The position numbers were made by a program, and so were the translations under genes. A DNA stretch of 24,956 nucleotides from VRUE01 sp035548675 (GTDB taxonomy: Bacteria > Actinomycetota > Thermoleophilia > Solirubrobacterales > 70-9), in contig DASZSJ010000107.1 in assembly GCA_035548675.1 (NCBI GenBank), positions 1 through 24,956 on the forward strand, given 5' to 3'. Under the pieces are notes generated by a model that searched no databases, was not told where the DNA came from, and saw only the letters and a program-made list of their open reading frames with translations. Shown piece after piece: positions 1 to 9,145 of the stretch (its first letter is position 1; every line of letters starts with the position of its first letter).

Positions 1-7
1 AGGGCCG

Positions 8-44
8 CGCCCCCGCAAAAAAGTTAAGTGGAACCCCTGCCGGG
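8..44 (-). terminator. Possible terminator after the MMPL gene
   Basis: On the minus strand, just past the exporter stop codon, a short C4/G4 hairpin (CCCC-GGCA-GGGG) is followed about a dozen bases later by a T-rich tract ending in TTTTTT. This resembles a weak intrinsic terminator, but the stem is short and the T-run is not directly adjacent, so the call is tentative. Confidence 0.3.
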
Positions 45-51
45 GCGGGTC

Positions 52-2268
52 TCAGGCCTCCGCCGGCTCGGGCGCCGAGCCACTGCCGGCCTCGAAGCTG
101 AGGTCGGGGAGCAGACGGTCGAGCCAGGAGGGCATCCACCAGTTCCAGCCGCCGAGCAGCTTCATCGCCGCCGGCACGAGGATCAGGCGGACCAGGGTCG
201 CGTCGAGCGCGATCGCCACCGCGCAACCGAGGCCGAGCTCCTTGATCGAGGGCACGCCGGTGAGCACGAAGACGGCGAAGACGCAGGTCATGATCAGCGC
301 CGCCGAGGAGATCGTGCGGGCGCTGGTCGAGAGGCCTTCGGCGACGGCGCGTTCGTTGTCGCCGTGCTCGAGGTAGTGCTCGCGGATGCGCGACATCAGG
401 AAGACCTCGTAGTCCATCGAGAGGCCGAAGACGATGGCGAAGATCAGCGGCACGTTGATCGTGTCCAGCGCTCCCTGGCTTTCGAAGCCGAGCAGGCTGG
501 AGAGCCAGCCCCACTGGAAGATCGCGACGAGCACGCCGAAGGCGGCCCCGATCGAGAGCAGGTTCATCAGCACGGCCTTCAGCGGCAACAGCAGGGAGCG
601 CAGCATCACCATCAGGACGAGGAAGCTGAGCGCGAGGACGAAGAGGACGATCTTCCACATCGAGCCGCTGACCTGGTCGCGGGCGTCCTGGCTGCGCGCG
701 GTTTCGCCACCGACGTCGACCGTGGCGGTGTGGGCCAGCGCGGTGGCGGGCACGACCTGGTCGCGCAGCCGTTCGACCAGTGCGATCGTCGCGTCGGACT
801 CGCTGGGGGCGCTTGGCGTCGCCTGAATCAGGACGCCGTTACCGGCGAAGGCCGGCGGCGCCACCGAGCTGACCCCGGGGGTCGACTCGATCGTGCGCGC
901 AAAGCTCGCGACCGCGGCGCGATCGGCGCGCGCCGCCTCGCCACCGGTAAACGAGGCAACGATCTGCACCGGGTCCGTACCGCCTCCGAGCTGCTCGGAG
1001 GCCAGTTCGTTGCCCACCCGCACGTCGCTGCCCTTGGGGAACTGGGTCAGGGCCTGGGTCCCGGTCTCGATCGAGAGCAGCGGGATCGCGAGGAAGAGGA
1101 GGACCGAGGAAACCCCGATCACGGCGACCCAGGGGCGGGCCATGACCCGCGCAGTCCAGCGCACCCAGAACGCCTCGCGTTCGGGACGATCGCGGCGCAG
1201 GCCCCTGAACGGGCGGCCGAGGAAGGCAAGGGCCCGGGCGACAAAGCCGCCCGGCAGCACGCGGTCGCCGAGCATCGCGATCAGGGCCGGCAGCAGGGTG
1301 ACCGCGGTGAGGATCGAGATCGCCACCACGGTCATCGCCCCCAGCGCCATCGAGCGCAGCGCCTGGTTGTCGACCATCCAGAGGCCGGCGAGCGAGACGA
1401 TCACCGCGAGGCCGGAGAAGGCGACGGCGAGACCCGAGGTCGAGAGCGCCTCGGCCCGCGCGGCCTCCTGGCCGAGGCCGCGCGCCCGCTCCTCGCGATA
1501 GCGGGCGAGGATGAAGAGCGAGTAGTCGATCGCCACCCCGATCCCGATCATCGAGGCCATGTTGGTGACGAAGACCGAGGTCTCGATCTGCAGCGAGAGG
1601 AAGTAGATCAGGGCGCCGGTGACGATCACGCTGACGAAGCCGAGCACCAGCGGCAGCACCGCCGCCGCCAGCGAGCCGAAGACGACGAGCAGGATGATCG
1701 CGACGATCGGGAAGCCGCCGGCCTCGGCTTTGGCCAGGTCTTCCTTGGAGAGCTCCTGCATGCCGGCCCAGATCGTCGGCTGCCCGGCGAGGTAGGTGGT
1801 GACCCCGTTCGTCGCCGTGCCGGGGTCGAGCTCTTCGCGCAAATCGGTCGCCGAATCGATCTGGCGATCCGAGGACTTTTCGCTGTAGAGCGGCAGCATC
1901 GCGGTGTCGGAGCGCTGCAGGGCGAGCTCGGCGCGGCGCACCGTTGCCGGCGGCAGGGTCACTTCCTCGAGCCCGGCGACCGCGCGGCGGACCCGGTCGA
2001 CGGCGGCGAGCCGGGCGGCGCGATCGGCCGCCGGCGCCGCCCGCAATAGGACCGCGATCTGGCCGGTTTCGTCGCTGAACTCGCCCTCCAGCGAATCGCT
2101 CACGACTTTCGATTCGCTGCCGGGAACGTCGAAGCCGCCGCCGGTCAGGTGGTCGGTCTGGTGCGAGGCGATCGGCAGCGCCAGGGCGACGACCACGACC
2201 CAGCCCACGAGCACCCAGCGCCGGTGACGGCCGAGGAACCCGGCAAGCTTGACCATGAACTCACGCAT
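52..2268 (-). CDS. MMPL/RND-family transporter
   Basis: Predicted inner-membrane exporter of the MMPL branch of the RND superfamily (738 aa), probably moving lipids or hydrophobic compounds with the proton gradient. A basic N-terminus leads into TM1 (WVLVGWVVVVALALPIA), followed by a large extracytoplasmic loop and five clustered helices. The pattern repeats in the second half, the usual two-fold MMPL layout of about 12 helices. Both halves carry the family's Asp-Tyr signature in a membrane segment (GIGVAIDYSLFILARYREE; FGLSMDYEVFLMSRIREHY), the likely proton relay. The substrate cannot be read from sequence. It lies 125 nt downstream of a TetR gene on the same strand, which suggests TetR control. 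ATG at 2268 is used; an in-frame ATG four codons later is an equally possible start, as neither has a strong ribosome-binding site. Confidence 0.92.
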   Translation of the reverse strand: MREFMVKLAGFLGRHRRWVLVGWVVVVALALPIASHQTDHLTGGGFDVPGSESKVVSDSLEGEFSDETGQIAVLLRAAPAADRAARLAAVDRVRRAVAGLEEVTLPPATVRRAELALQRSDTAMLPLYSEKSSDRQIDSATDLREELDPGTATNGVTTYLAGQPTIWAGMQELSKEDLAKAEAGGFPIVAIILLVVFGSLAAAVLPLVLGFVSVIVTGALIYFLSLQIETSVFVTNMASMIGIGVAIDYSLFILARYREERARGLGQEAARAEALSTSGLAVAFSGLAVIVSLAGLWMVDNQALRSMALGAMTVVAISILTAVTLLPALIAMLGDRVLPGGFVARALAFLGRPFRGLRRDRPEREAFWVRWTARVMARPWVAVIGVSSVLLFLAIPLLSIETGTQALTQFPKGSDVRVGNELASEQLGGGTDPVQIVASFTGGEAARADRAAVASFARTIESTPGVSSVAPPAFAGNGVLIQATPSAPSESDATIALVERLRDQVVPATALAHTATVDVGGETARSQDARDQVSGSMWKIVLFVLALSFLVLMVMLRSLLLPLKAVLMNLLSIGAAFGVLVAIFQWGWLSSLLGFESQGALDTINVPLIFAIVFGLSMDYEVFLMSRIREHYLEHGDNERAVAEGLSTSARTISSAALIMTCVFAVFVLTGVPSIKELGLGCAVAIALDATLVRLILVPAAMKLLGGWNWWMPSWLDRLLPDLSFEAGSGSAPEPAEA

Positions 2269-2269
2269 T

Positions 2270-2285
2270 GGCTGGACAGCCAGCC
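2270..2285. promoter_or_regulatory. Hairpin abutting the MMPL start codon
   Basis: GGCTGG-ACAG-CCAGCC is a perfect 6-bp stem with a 4-nt loop ending one base before the exporter ATG. In RNA it would occupy the ribosome-binding region. It could equally be half of an operator, or chance in GC-rich DNA. Confidence 0.35.
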
Positions 2286-2290
2286 TTTCG

Positions 2291-2308
2291 GACGGACGAG
2301 CGGCCGTC
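2291..2308. promoter_or_regulatory. Candidate TetR operator upstream of the exporter
   Basis: An imperfect palindrome, GACGGAC-GAGC-GGCCGTC (6 of 7 arm positions pair), sits 23 nt upstream of the exporter start and downstream of the TetR gene. Size and position suit a TetR-family operator. No second copy exists here to confirm it. Confidence 0.35.
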
Positions 2309-2335
2309 TGTGAGTGCGGTCACGTGCCCCCCCGG

Positions 2336-2382
2336 TTCCGGTGCGCCTTTGCTCCCCATATCGGGGATAAAGCGCACCGGAA
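2336..2382. repeat. 47-nt palindrome, family A, copy 1
   Basis: Arms TTCCGGTGCGC and GCGCACCGGAA, with inner pairing TTTGCTCCCC against CGGGGATAAA, form a stem of about 20 bp. It starts 10 nt after the TAG stop of the upstream TetR gene and ends before the exporter promoter region. A diverged copy lies at 9099-9145. Its position suggests a 3'-end or terminator hairpin, or a REP-like extragenic palindrome. No T-tract follows. Confidence 0.75.
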
Positions 2383-2392
2383 CGGCCGTGAG

Positions 2393-3001
2393 CTACTCGG
2401 AGACGAGCAGGTAGCGACCGCAGGCAGCGGCGACGGCGAGGCCGCCGCTGATGTCGCGCTCGGTGTCGGAGAGCGCCTGCAGGGCGAAGCCGTCGGCGAT
2501 CGCGAAGAGGTAGGAGACGATCTCCTCGGCGTCGTGGCGCAGCTTCAGCACTCCCTCGCGCTCCTTCGAACGCAGGACGTCGGCGACGTGGGAGCGGGTG
2601 CGCTCGAAGAGCTGGCCGACCTCGCGCTGGATCTCCGGGTTGCGACGACCGGCACTGAAGAGCTCGTAGAGGAGGAGGAAGAAGGCGGGCTCGTTCTCGA
2701 TCAGGTCGGTGAGGCTGGCGAGCAGAACCTCGATCACGTCGTCGACCGTCTCCGCTTGCTCCAGCGGCTCGTCGAGCCGGGCGACGCGGATCTCGGCATC
2801 GCGCCGCACGACCTCGACCAGCAGCCGCTCCTTGGTGCCGAAGTAGTAGTGGAGCAGGCCCCGGCTTACGCCCGCCTCGCGGGCGACGTGCTCGAAGGTC
2901 GAACCCGCCGCCCCGCGCTTGGCGACGCTGACCCGCATCGCATCGACGATGCGCTGGGCCTTCTCACCGCTGAGCTCACGCTCCTTGGTCGCCGCCTCCA
3001 T
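2393..3001 (-). CDS. TetR/AcrR-family transcriptional regulator
   Basis: 202-aa one-component repressor. The N-terminal helix-turn-helix is clear at about residues 33-65 (STFEHVAREAGVSRGLLHYYFGTKERL). It is followed by an all-helical ligand and dimerisation domain of normal TetR length. The gene precedes an MMPL exporter on the same strand, so by the usual logic of such pairs it probably represses exporter expression until a ligand binds; the ligand is unknown. ATG at 3001 is preceded by the hexamer TAGACT six nt upstream and by no Shine-Dalgarno sequence, which suggests a leaderless transcript. A 47-nt palindrome follows the stop by 10 nt, and a large imperfect palindrome lies upstream. Confidence 0.9.
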   Translation of the reverse strand: MEAATKERELSGEKAQRIVDAMRVSVAKRGAAGSTFEHVAREAGVSRGLLHYYFGTKERLLVEVVRRDAEIRVARLDEPLEQAETVDDVIEVLLASLTDLIENEPAFFLLLYELFSAGRRNPEIQREVGQLFERTRSHVADVLRSKEREGVLKLRHDAEEIVSYLFAIADGFALQALSDTERDISGGLAVAAACGRYLLVSE

Positions 3002-3007
3002 AAGGTC

Positions 3008-3013
3008 AGTCTA
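3008..3013 (-). promoter_or_regulatory. Candidate -10 box (TAGACT) of TetR gene
   Basis: TAGACT fits the actinobacterial -10 consensus TANNNT and ends 6 nt before the ATG at 3001, so transcription would begin at or near the start codon. No convincing -35 is visible. Confidence 0.45.
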
Positions 3014-3022
3014 CGTAGCGCA

Positions 3023-3197
3023 GGCGGATAGATGACCAACGCTGCCTGGCATGCCCGAGGGGGCGCACCCGGCCAAGCTGGGCGCCGCACGCTGACGAAC
3101 GAATAGCACCGCTATTCGTGAGGAGGCGGGTGGTGATCCAGCGCCGCGCCGGCGCGTCATCCGCGGGTATGCCAGGCGAGGCGGTCGTCTATCCGCC
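3023..3197. repeat. ~175-bp imperfect palindrome (MITE-like or giant hairpin)
   Basis: Arms match symmetrically around about 3109: GGCGGATAGATGACC (3023-3037) against the complement of GGTCGTCTATCCGCC (3183-3197, one mismatch); GCCTGGCAT (3044-3052) against ATGCCAGGC (3169-3177, perfect); and ACGAATAGC (3099-3107) against GCTATTCGT (3111-3119, perfect, 3-nt loop). Weaker matches fill the space between. It covers nearly all of the 187-nt gap between two minus-strand genes, and the right edge contains the stop codon of the 141-aa protein. No coding region is seen inside. It may be a decayed miniature transposable element or a large regulatory or terminator fold. Confidence 0.65.
3099..3119. promoter_or_regulatory. 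Perfect 9-bp hairpin/operator-like palindrome
   Basis: ACGAATAGC-ACC-GCTATTCGT is the perfect core of the larger palindrome. It could be a terminator stem for the upstream 141-aa gene (no T-tract) or a 21-bp operator for the TetR regulator that begins about 100 nt downstream. Confidence 0.5.
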
Positions 3198-3614
3198 GTT
3201 GATGCTCGTAGTTGACGTGTACTCGAACTCCTCTTCGGCGCCGAAGAGGGCGTCGAGCACGGCCTTGCGGGCACCCTCGCTGAGGATCAGGGCAGCGGCG
3301 GCGCCGACCAGGGCAAGCAGGACGATGCGACCGAGGCGGCTCTTCTTGCGCTTCTTCGGCGCGCGCAGGGCTTCGGAGGCGTCGCGCAGGTTCTCGGCGG
3401 CGACCTTGAGGTCCTTCTGCACCTTCTTGTCGCTGGTCACGGCCTTGACCGCGCTGCCGTTGCTGGTCGCACGGCCGTACGCGCCCTTCGCCGCTTCAAA
3501 GGCCTTCTTGATGCTGTCGCGCAACTCTTCGTCCTCGATCAGCCGCTGCACGTAGGGGTTCTCGCGGGCGGTCGAATAGAGATCGGCGGCCTGGGTCGCC
3601 TTGGTCTTGGTCAT
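3189..3614 (-). CDS. Small single-pass membrane protein, unknown function
   Basis: 141-aa protein I do not recognise as a named family. Residues 1-85 are charged and helical, rich in Lys, Ala and Glu. A strongly basic patch (APKKRKKSRLGR) follows at about 84-95, then one transmembrane helix (IVLLALVGAAAALILSEG), then a short acidic tail. The basic patch before the helix predicts that the long N-terminal domain faces the cytoplasm. The ATG at 3614 has a good Shine-Dalgarno (GAGGAG, 5 nt upstream). Its stop codon lies inside the right arm of the large palindrome. It is downstream of, and on the same strand as, the GT39-type gene, with a 60-nt gap. YtxH-like stress proteins share this general layout, but I see no diagnostic motif. 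Confidence 0.75.
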   Translation of the reverse strand: MTKTKATQAADLYSTARENPYVQRLIEDEELRDSIKKAFEAAKGAYGRATSNGSAVKAVTSDKKVQKDLKVAAENLRDASEALRAPKKRKKSRLGRIVLLALVGAAAALILSEGARKAVLDALFGAEEEFEYTSTTSINGG

Positions 3615-3674
3615 GCCATCTCCTCGCTGGGTTCTCCTGGGGAACTCAGGATAACTCGCTTCGATCGGGCGGCG

Positions 3675-5228
3675 TCAGCCCGGGCCGATGCCGTCGAGCA
3701 GCACGCCGTTGGTGCGGAAGCCGAGCTCGGCGTCGCGGACCGTGCGCAGGCGCAGCGGCCTCAGCTCCTGGCCGGGCGTGGCGAAGCGGCGCACGTAGAG
3801 GCGGCCGACCTTCTCGTAGCCGACCTCGCGGAAGCCGGGCCCGAGAAGGTGGGCCGGCGGCGCCGGCACGGGGCCGTCGGAGATGAAGTCGACTTCGCCG
3901 ACCCACCAGCGGAAGCCTTCGGAGGCCTGGACCTGGAAGGAGCCGGTCGAGAGGTAGTAGCGCAGCGAGGCCTCGCCGAGGGTCCAGGTGACCATCGCCC
4001 GCGGCGTCGTCGGTTCGCCAAGCGCCCCGGCGACCGCCTCCCAGTCGGGCCGCTGCAGCGCCGGCGAGACGCTGGCCCAGACCGAGAAGCCGAGGGAGTA
4101 GGCGACCAGCAGCGCGGCCAGGGCGGCGCCGCGACGGCGGGCGGCGGGGAGGCTGAAGCCGATCGCCAGCGCGACCAGCAGCGGCACCAGGGCCGGCAGC
4201 AGGTTGCGCGCCAGCACGTAGTCCTTGCTGGGGTCGAGCAGCCCGATCGCGAGCGGGACGGCGAAGGTGACGGCGGCGAGGGCGAGCAGGAGGCCGCTGG
4301 CGCGCCGTTCGCGGCGGCCGCCGCGCAGCAGGATCAGGCCAAGGCCGGCGACCGCCAGCAGGCCCGGCACCACGGCCAGCAGCGGGTGCTCGACCTGGGC
4401 GACGATGTCGCCGGTCTCGCCCAGGGCGAAGGTGAGCCCGGCCTCCCAGAGCCGGTGGCCGAGGCCGTTGTTGCCGATCCACTCGGCGTGCTTGTAGGAG
4501 GACTGGAGGATGACGAGGGGCGCCAGCAGGAGCGCCGCGGCGGCGATCGCCCAGAGGCCGGGAAAGGCGCCCCCCCGCTCCCGGCCCCGGCGCCGCAACA
4601 GCCAGAGCGCCTCCGCCGCGATCGGGAAGACGGCGAAGTAGTGGGTGGCGAGGGCGAGGGCCGAGGCGATGCCCCAGCCGAGCGAGTCGCGGCGCCGGCC
4701 GCGATCGAGGGCGCGGGCGAAGTAGAGCAGCGAGATCGCGGTGAGCAGGACGAAGAGGGAGTAGCCGCGCGCCTCCTGCGAGTACCAGAGCAGCATCGGG
4801 TTGACCGCGACCAGGGCGGCGGCGAGGAGGCCGGCGCGGCGGCCGCTCAGCTCGGCGCCGAGCAGGTAGGCAACCGGCACGGTGGCGACGCCGGCGGCGG
4901 CGGAGACCGAGCGCAACCCGACCTCGCCGGTTCCGGTCACCTGCGTCCAGAGCCAGGCGAGGGCGTAGTAGAGCGGCGGCGCCGACTCGCTGAAGCCGAC
5001 CGCGTCCATCGCGTGCCAGAAGCCGTCGCGGAGGATGCGGCTGGCGGTGACGATCTCGTCGTGGTGGTAGCTCTGCACCCCGAGCGTGGCGAAGCGCAGC
5101 GCCGCGGCGAGGACGGTGAGCCCGGCGACGATCCAGAAGGCGCGCGAGCGCGAGCGGACGAGCGCCCCCAGCGCTTCCAGGTAGGTGGAGAAAGTGCTGC
5201 GACGGCGCAGCGCCCCGGCGGCCTCCAC
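3675..5228 (-). CDS. GT39/ArnT-like membrane glycosyltransferase
   Basis: 517-aa polytopic protein of the dolichyl/polyprenyl-phosphate-mannose mannosyltransferase-like superfamily (PMT_2). It would transfer a sugar from a lipid-phosphate donor on the outer membrane face; the acceptor is unknown. Evidence: TM1 at about 31-49, then the family's acidic pair in the first outer loop (SYHHDEIVTASRIL, Asp57-Glu58), a conserved-looking NPMLLWYSQEARGYS segment, about ten hydrophobic helices, and a soluble C-terminus. The frame stays open far upstream through lon, but that part is not this gene. I place the start at GTG 5228, five nt after the lon stop, just before the first helix; no good ribosome-binding site is visible, so translational coupling to lon is likely. 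Confidence 0.82.
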   Translation of the reverse strand: MEAAGALRRRSTFSTYLEALGALVRSRSRAFWIVAGLTVLAAALRFATLGVQSYHHDEIVTASRILRDGFWHAMDAVGFSESAPPLYYALAWLWTQVTGTGEVGLRSVSAAAGVATVPVAYLLGAELSGRRAGLLAAALVAVNPMLLWYSQEARGYSLFVLLTAISLLYFARALDRGRRRDSLGWGIASALALATHYFAVFPIAAEALWLLRRRGRERGGAFPGLWAIAAAALLLAPLVILQSSYKHAEWIGNNGLGHRLWEAGLTFALGETGDIVAQVEHPLLAVVPGLLAVAGLGLILLRGGRRERRASGLLLALAAVTFAVPLAIGLLDPSKDYVLARNLLPALVPLLVALAIGFSLPAARRRGAALAALLVAYSLGFSVWASVSPALQRPDWEAVAGALGEPTTPRAMVTWTLGEASLRYYLSTGSFQVQASEGFRWWVGEVDFISDGPVPAPPAHLLGPGFREVGYEKVGRLYVRRFATPGQELRPLRLRTVRDAELGFRTNGVLLDGIGPG

Positions 5229-5233
5229 GGCAG

Positions 5234-7615
<2,382 letters not shown>

Positions 7616-7640
7616 CAGCGTCGCCTCTTTCGCGCCGGCA

Positions 7641-8036
7641 CTAGTCCCTCCCGATCGGGACGCGGCGTGTGGTCTGGGCCGGATCGCGCAGCGGCAGGTC
7701 GATGCGCAGGACGCCGTCTTCGTAGTTGGCGCTGGCCCGCTCGGGGTCGACGTCGACCTGCAGCTCGACCACGCGGCGGAAGGGACCGGAGGGGATCTCC
7801 ACCTGCTGGTAGACCCGCCCCTCGGTCTCCTGCACGTGCCGTTCGCCGACGATCGCCAACTGCCGGTTCCCCACCTCGATCCCGACCTCGTCGAGGTTGA
7901 CGCCGGCGAGGTCGACCTTGACCACCGCCCGCTGCGGATCGCCGCAGTAGTAGACGTCCACGTTGGGGGTAAATCCCCTGCTCCTGCGCGAGACGTAAGT
8001 GGTTCGCGCCCACGCGTATAGGTCCCGCTCCGGCAT
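7641..8036 (-). CDS. Hsp20 / alpha-crystallin small heat-shock protein
   Basis: 131-aa ATP-independent holdase chaperone. The alpha-crystallin domain spans about residues 22-118: TPNVDVYYC opening strand, VVKVDLAGVNLDEVGIEV, LAIVGERH, and the closing signature YEDGVLRIDLPL (the family's Gly-Val-Leu motif). The C-terminal tail has no clear Ile-X-Ile anchor, so oligomerisation may differ from larger Hsp20s. The gene is the likely first member of an operon with lon 25 nt downstream, pairing a holdase with a protease. ATG at 8036 is preceded by TAATGT nine nt upstream and no Shine-Dalgarno, suggesting a leaderless or near-leaderless mRNA. Confidence 0.93.
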   Translation of the reverse strand: MPERDLYAWARTTYVSRRSRGFTPNVDVYYCGDPQRAVVKVDLAGVNLDEVGIEVGNRQLAIVGERHVQETEGRVYQQVEIPSGPFRRVVELQVDVDPERASANYEDGVLRIDLPLRDPAQTTRRVPIGRD

Positions 8037-8045
8037 TGGGTCAGA

Positions 8046-8051
8046 ACATTA
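8046..8051 (-). promoter_or_regulatory. Candidate -10 box (TAATGT) of hsp20-lon
   Basis: TAATGT on the minus strand fits TANNNT and lies 9 nt before the hsp20 ATG. No clear -35 is seen at the usual distance. Confidence 0.45.
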
Positions 8052-8092
8052 GCCAGAGCCGCTCCCGCGGGGGGCGTGGCGCGCCTACCGCC

Positions 8093-8278
8093 TCAGGCCG
8101 TTTGGGCCTGTGACGCCCACCTCGGTGGCCTCATCAGCAGCACGGGCTGCTTCGGCGGCACCAGCCCCTCGGGGCGGTCGGGCCGGAACGTCGCGCAGGG
8201 CTCACCCAGCTCGAGCGCGCAGAGGAGGTTCTTGCCGAAGTAGCAGTCCTCGCAGCTCGGTTTTTTCTTGCGCGGCAC
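8093..8278 (-). CDS. Small four-cysteine protein, unknown function
   Basis: 61-aa protein with a basic start (PRKKKP) and Cys9, Cys12, Cys20 and Cys28 spaced C-X2-C-X7-C-X7-C, followed by a proline-rich tail. The spacing suits a structural zinc or small iron-sulfur site, but I cannot name a family. The frame opens further upstream to an ATG at 8359; I prefer GTG 8278 because the cysteine domain begins right after it and the extra residues look like non-coding translation. Upstream support for this start is weak. It is divergent from the fatty acid hydroxylase gene across 136 nt. Confidence 0.6.
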   Translation of the reverse strand: MPRKKKPSCEDCYFGKNLLCALELGEPCATFRPDRPEGLVPPKQPVLLMRPPRWASQAQTA

Positions 8279-8414
8279 GGCGGCGATATTGCCACCGTCG
8301 TGACGCTTTCGTGCGGGGCGATTCCGCAAAGCGCAACGTTCTTGACACAGTCTCGTCACAGGTTCCCCGCGTCTTGCGGAAGCCGAGTCGGGCCGTCGCT
8401 ACCATTCGGCCCTG
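8279..8414. promoter_or_regulatory. Divergent intergenic region
   Basis: A 136-nt spacer between the minus-strand cysteine protein and the plus-strand hydroxylase. TACCAT (8400-8405) ends 9 nt before the hydroxylase ATG and is a plausible -10 for a leaderless transcript. A TTGACA at 8343-8348 looks like a consensus -35, but no -10 lies at 16-18 nt from it. Confidence 0.45.
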
Positions 8415-9041
8415 ATGGAGTCCTCTCGCCGGACCGACAAGCTCGCCGCCTCGCCGCAGCTGTTCGATAGCGAATTCCTCAACTTCTTCTCGCGGGTGCA
8501 CCCCTCGATCCCGGCGCTCGTCTTCGTGCCCGTGATCGTGGTGATGGAGTGGCTCGGCGCCGATCGCGGCTACGCCCTCTGGCAGCTGCTCCTGCTCAGC
8601 CTCGGCGGGGTCGGCATCTGGACCCTGACCGAGTACTGGCTGCACCGGCTCGTCTTCCACTGGGAGCCCGACAACGCCTTCGGCCACAAGATGCACTTCA
8701 TCATCCACGGCGTCCACCACGACCATCCCAACGACAAGCTGCGCCTGGTCATGCCCCCGGCGGTATCGATCCCGCTGGCGGCGCTCTTCTTCTTCGCCTT
8801 CACGCTGATCTTCGGCACCCCGGCCGCCTACCCGCTCTTCGGCGGCTTCATCCTCGGCTACCTGGTCTACGACTACACGCACTACTACGTGCACCACTTC
8901 GTCCCCAAATCGGACTTCGGCAAGCGCCTGCGCGAGCAGCACATGCGCCACCACTTCCAGGACCACCGCTACGGCTTCGGCGTCTCCTCCCCACTCTGGG
9001 ACGCCGTCTTCCGCACCCTGCCCAAGAAGCGCCGCCGCTGA
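8415..9041 (+). CDS. Fatty acid hydroxylase superfamily protein (FA2H/Scs7-like)
   Basis: 208-aa integral membrane di-iron enzyme of the fatty acid hydroxylase/sterol desaturase superfamily; by its compact length and motif set it is closest to fatty acid 2-hydroxylases, which alpha-hydroxylate acyl chains. Histidine boxes in order: HRLVFH, HFIIHGVHHDHP, HYYVHH, and HMRHHFQDHRYGFGVSSPLWD. Four hydrophobic helices at about 32-48, 55-75, 117-137 and 139-155 place the His clusters at the cytoplasmic face. ATG at 8415 has no Shine-Dalgarno but has TACCAT 9 nt upstream. It converges with a PucR-type regulator that is divergent from a desaturase, suggesting a lipid-modification neighbourhood. The substrate (fatty acid, sphingolipid-like or carotenoid) is not determinable from sequence. 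Confidence 0.88.
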   Translation: MESSRRTDKLAASPQLFDSEFLNFFSRVHPSIPALVFVPVIVVMEWLGADRGYALWQLLLLSLGGVGIWTLTEYWLHRLVFHWEPDNAFGHKMHFIIHGVHHDHPNDKLRLVMPPAVSIPLAALFFFAFTLIFGTPAAYPLFGGFILGYLVYDYTHYYVHHFVPKSDFGKRLREQHMRHHFQDHRYGFGVSSPLWDAVFRTLPKKRRR

Positions 9042-9076
9042 CCCGCCGCCACCGGGCCGCCCCGCCGCCCCGTCGC

Positions 9077-9096
9077 GGTGCCTTTACTCCGATATG
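9077..9096. repeat. Half-copy of family A palindrome
   Basis: GGTGCCTTTACTCCGATATG resembles the left arm of the adjacent 47-nt palindrome (GTGCGCTTTTACTCCGATA), so the arm appears as a partial tandem duplicate directly before the full element. Confidence 0.55.
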
Positions 9097-9098
9097 GG

Positions 9099-9145
9099 TT
9101 CCAGTGCGCTTTTACTCCGATACAGGGGGATAAGGCGCACCGGAA
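9099..9145. repeat. 47-nt palindrome, family A, copy 2
   Basis: Arms TTCCAGTGCGC and GCGCACCGGAA with inner TTTTACTCC against GGGGGATAA. Same length and arm sequence as the copy at 2336-2382. It lies between two converging genes, 57 nt past the hydroxylase stop, and overlaps the last codons and stop of the PucR-type gene, so it supplies that protein's C-terminal residues. It probably works as a terminator for one or both genes, or is a REP-like insertion that extended the reading frame. Confidence 0.72.

Noticed and set aside
28..2049. Long plus-strand open frame (673 aa) over the MMPL gene
   Set aside because: Antisense to a clear transporter; its product is a Gly/Arg/Asp/His-rich composition typical of GC-rich shadow frames, with no domain.
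7981..8092. CIRCE or HspR-type operator upstream of hsp20-lon
   Set aside because: No inverted repeat resembling either was found by eye.
8343..8348. TTGACA as a -35 box of the hydroxylase promoter
   Set aside because: No -10-like hexamer at 16-18 nt; it is about 50 nt from the better -10 candidate.
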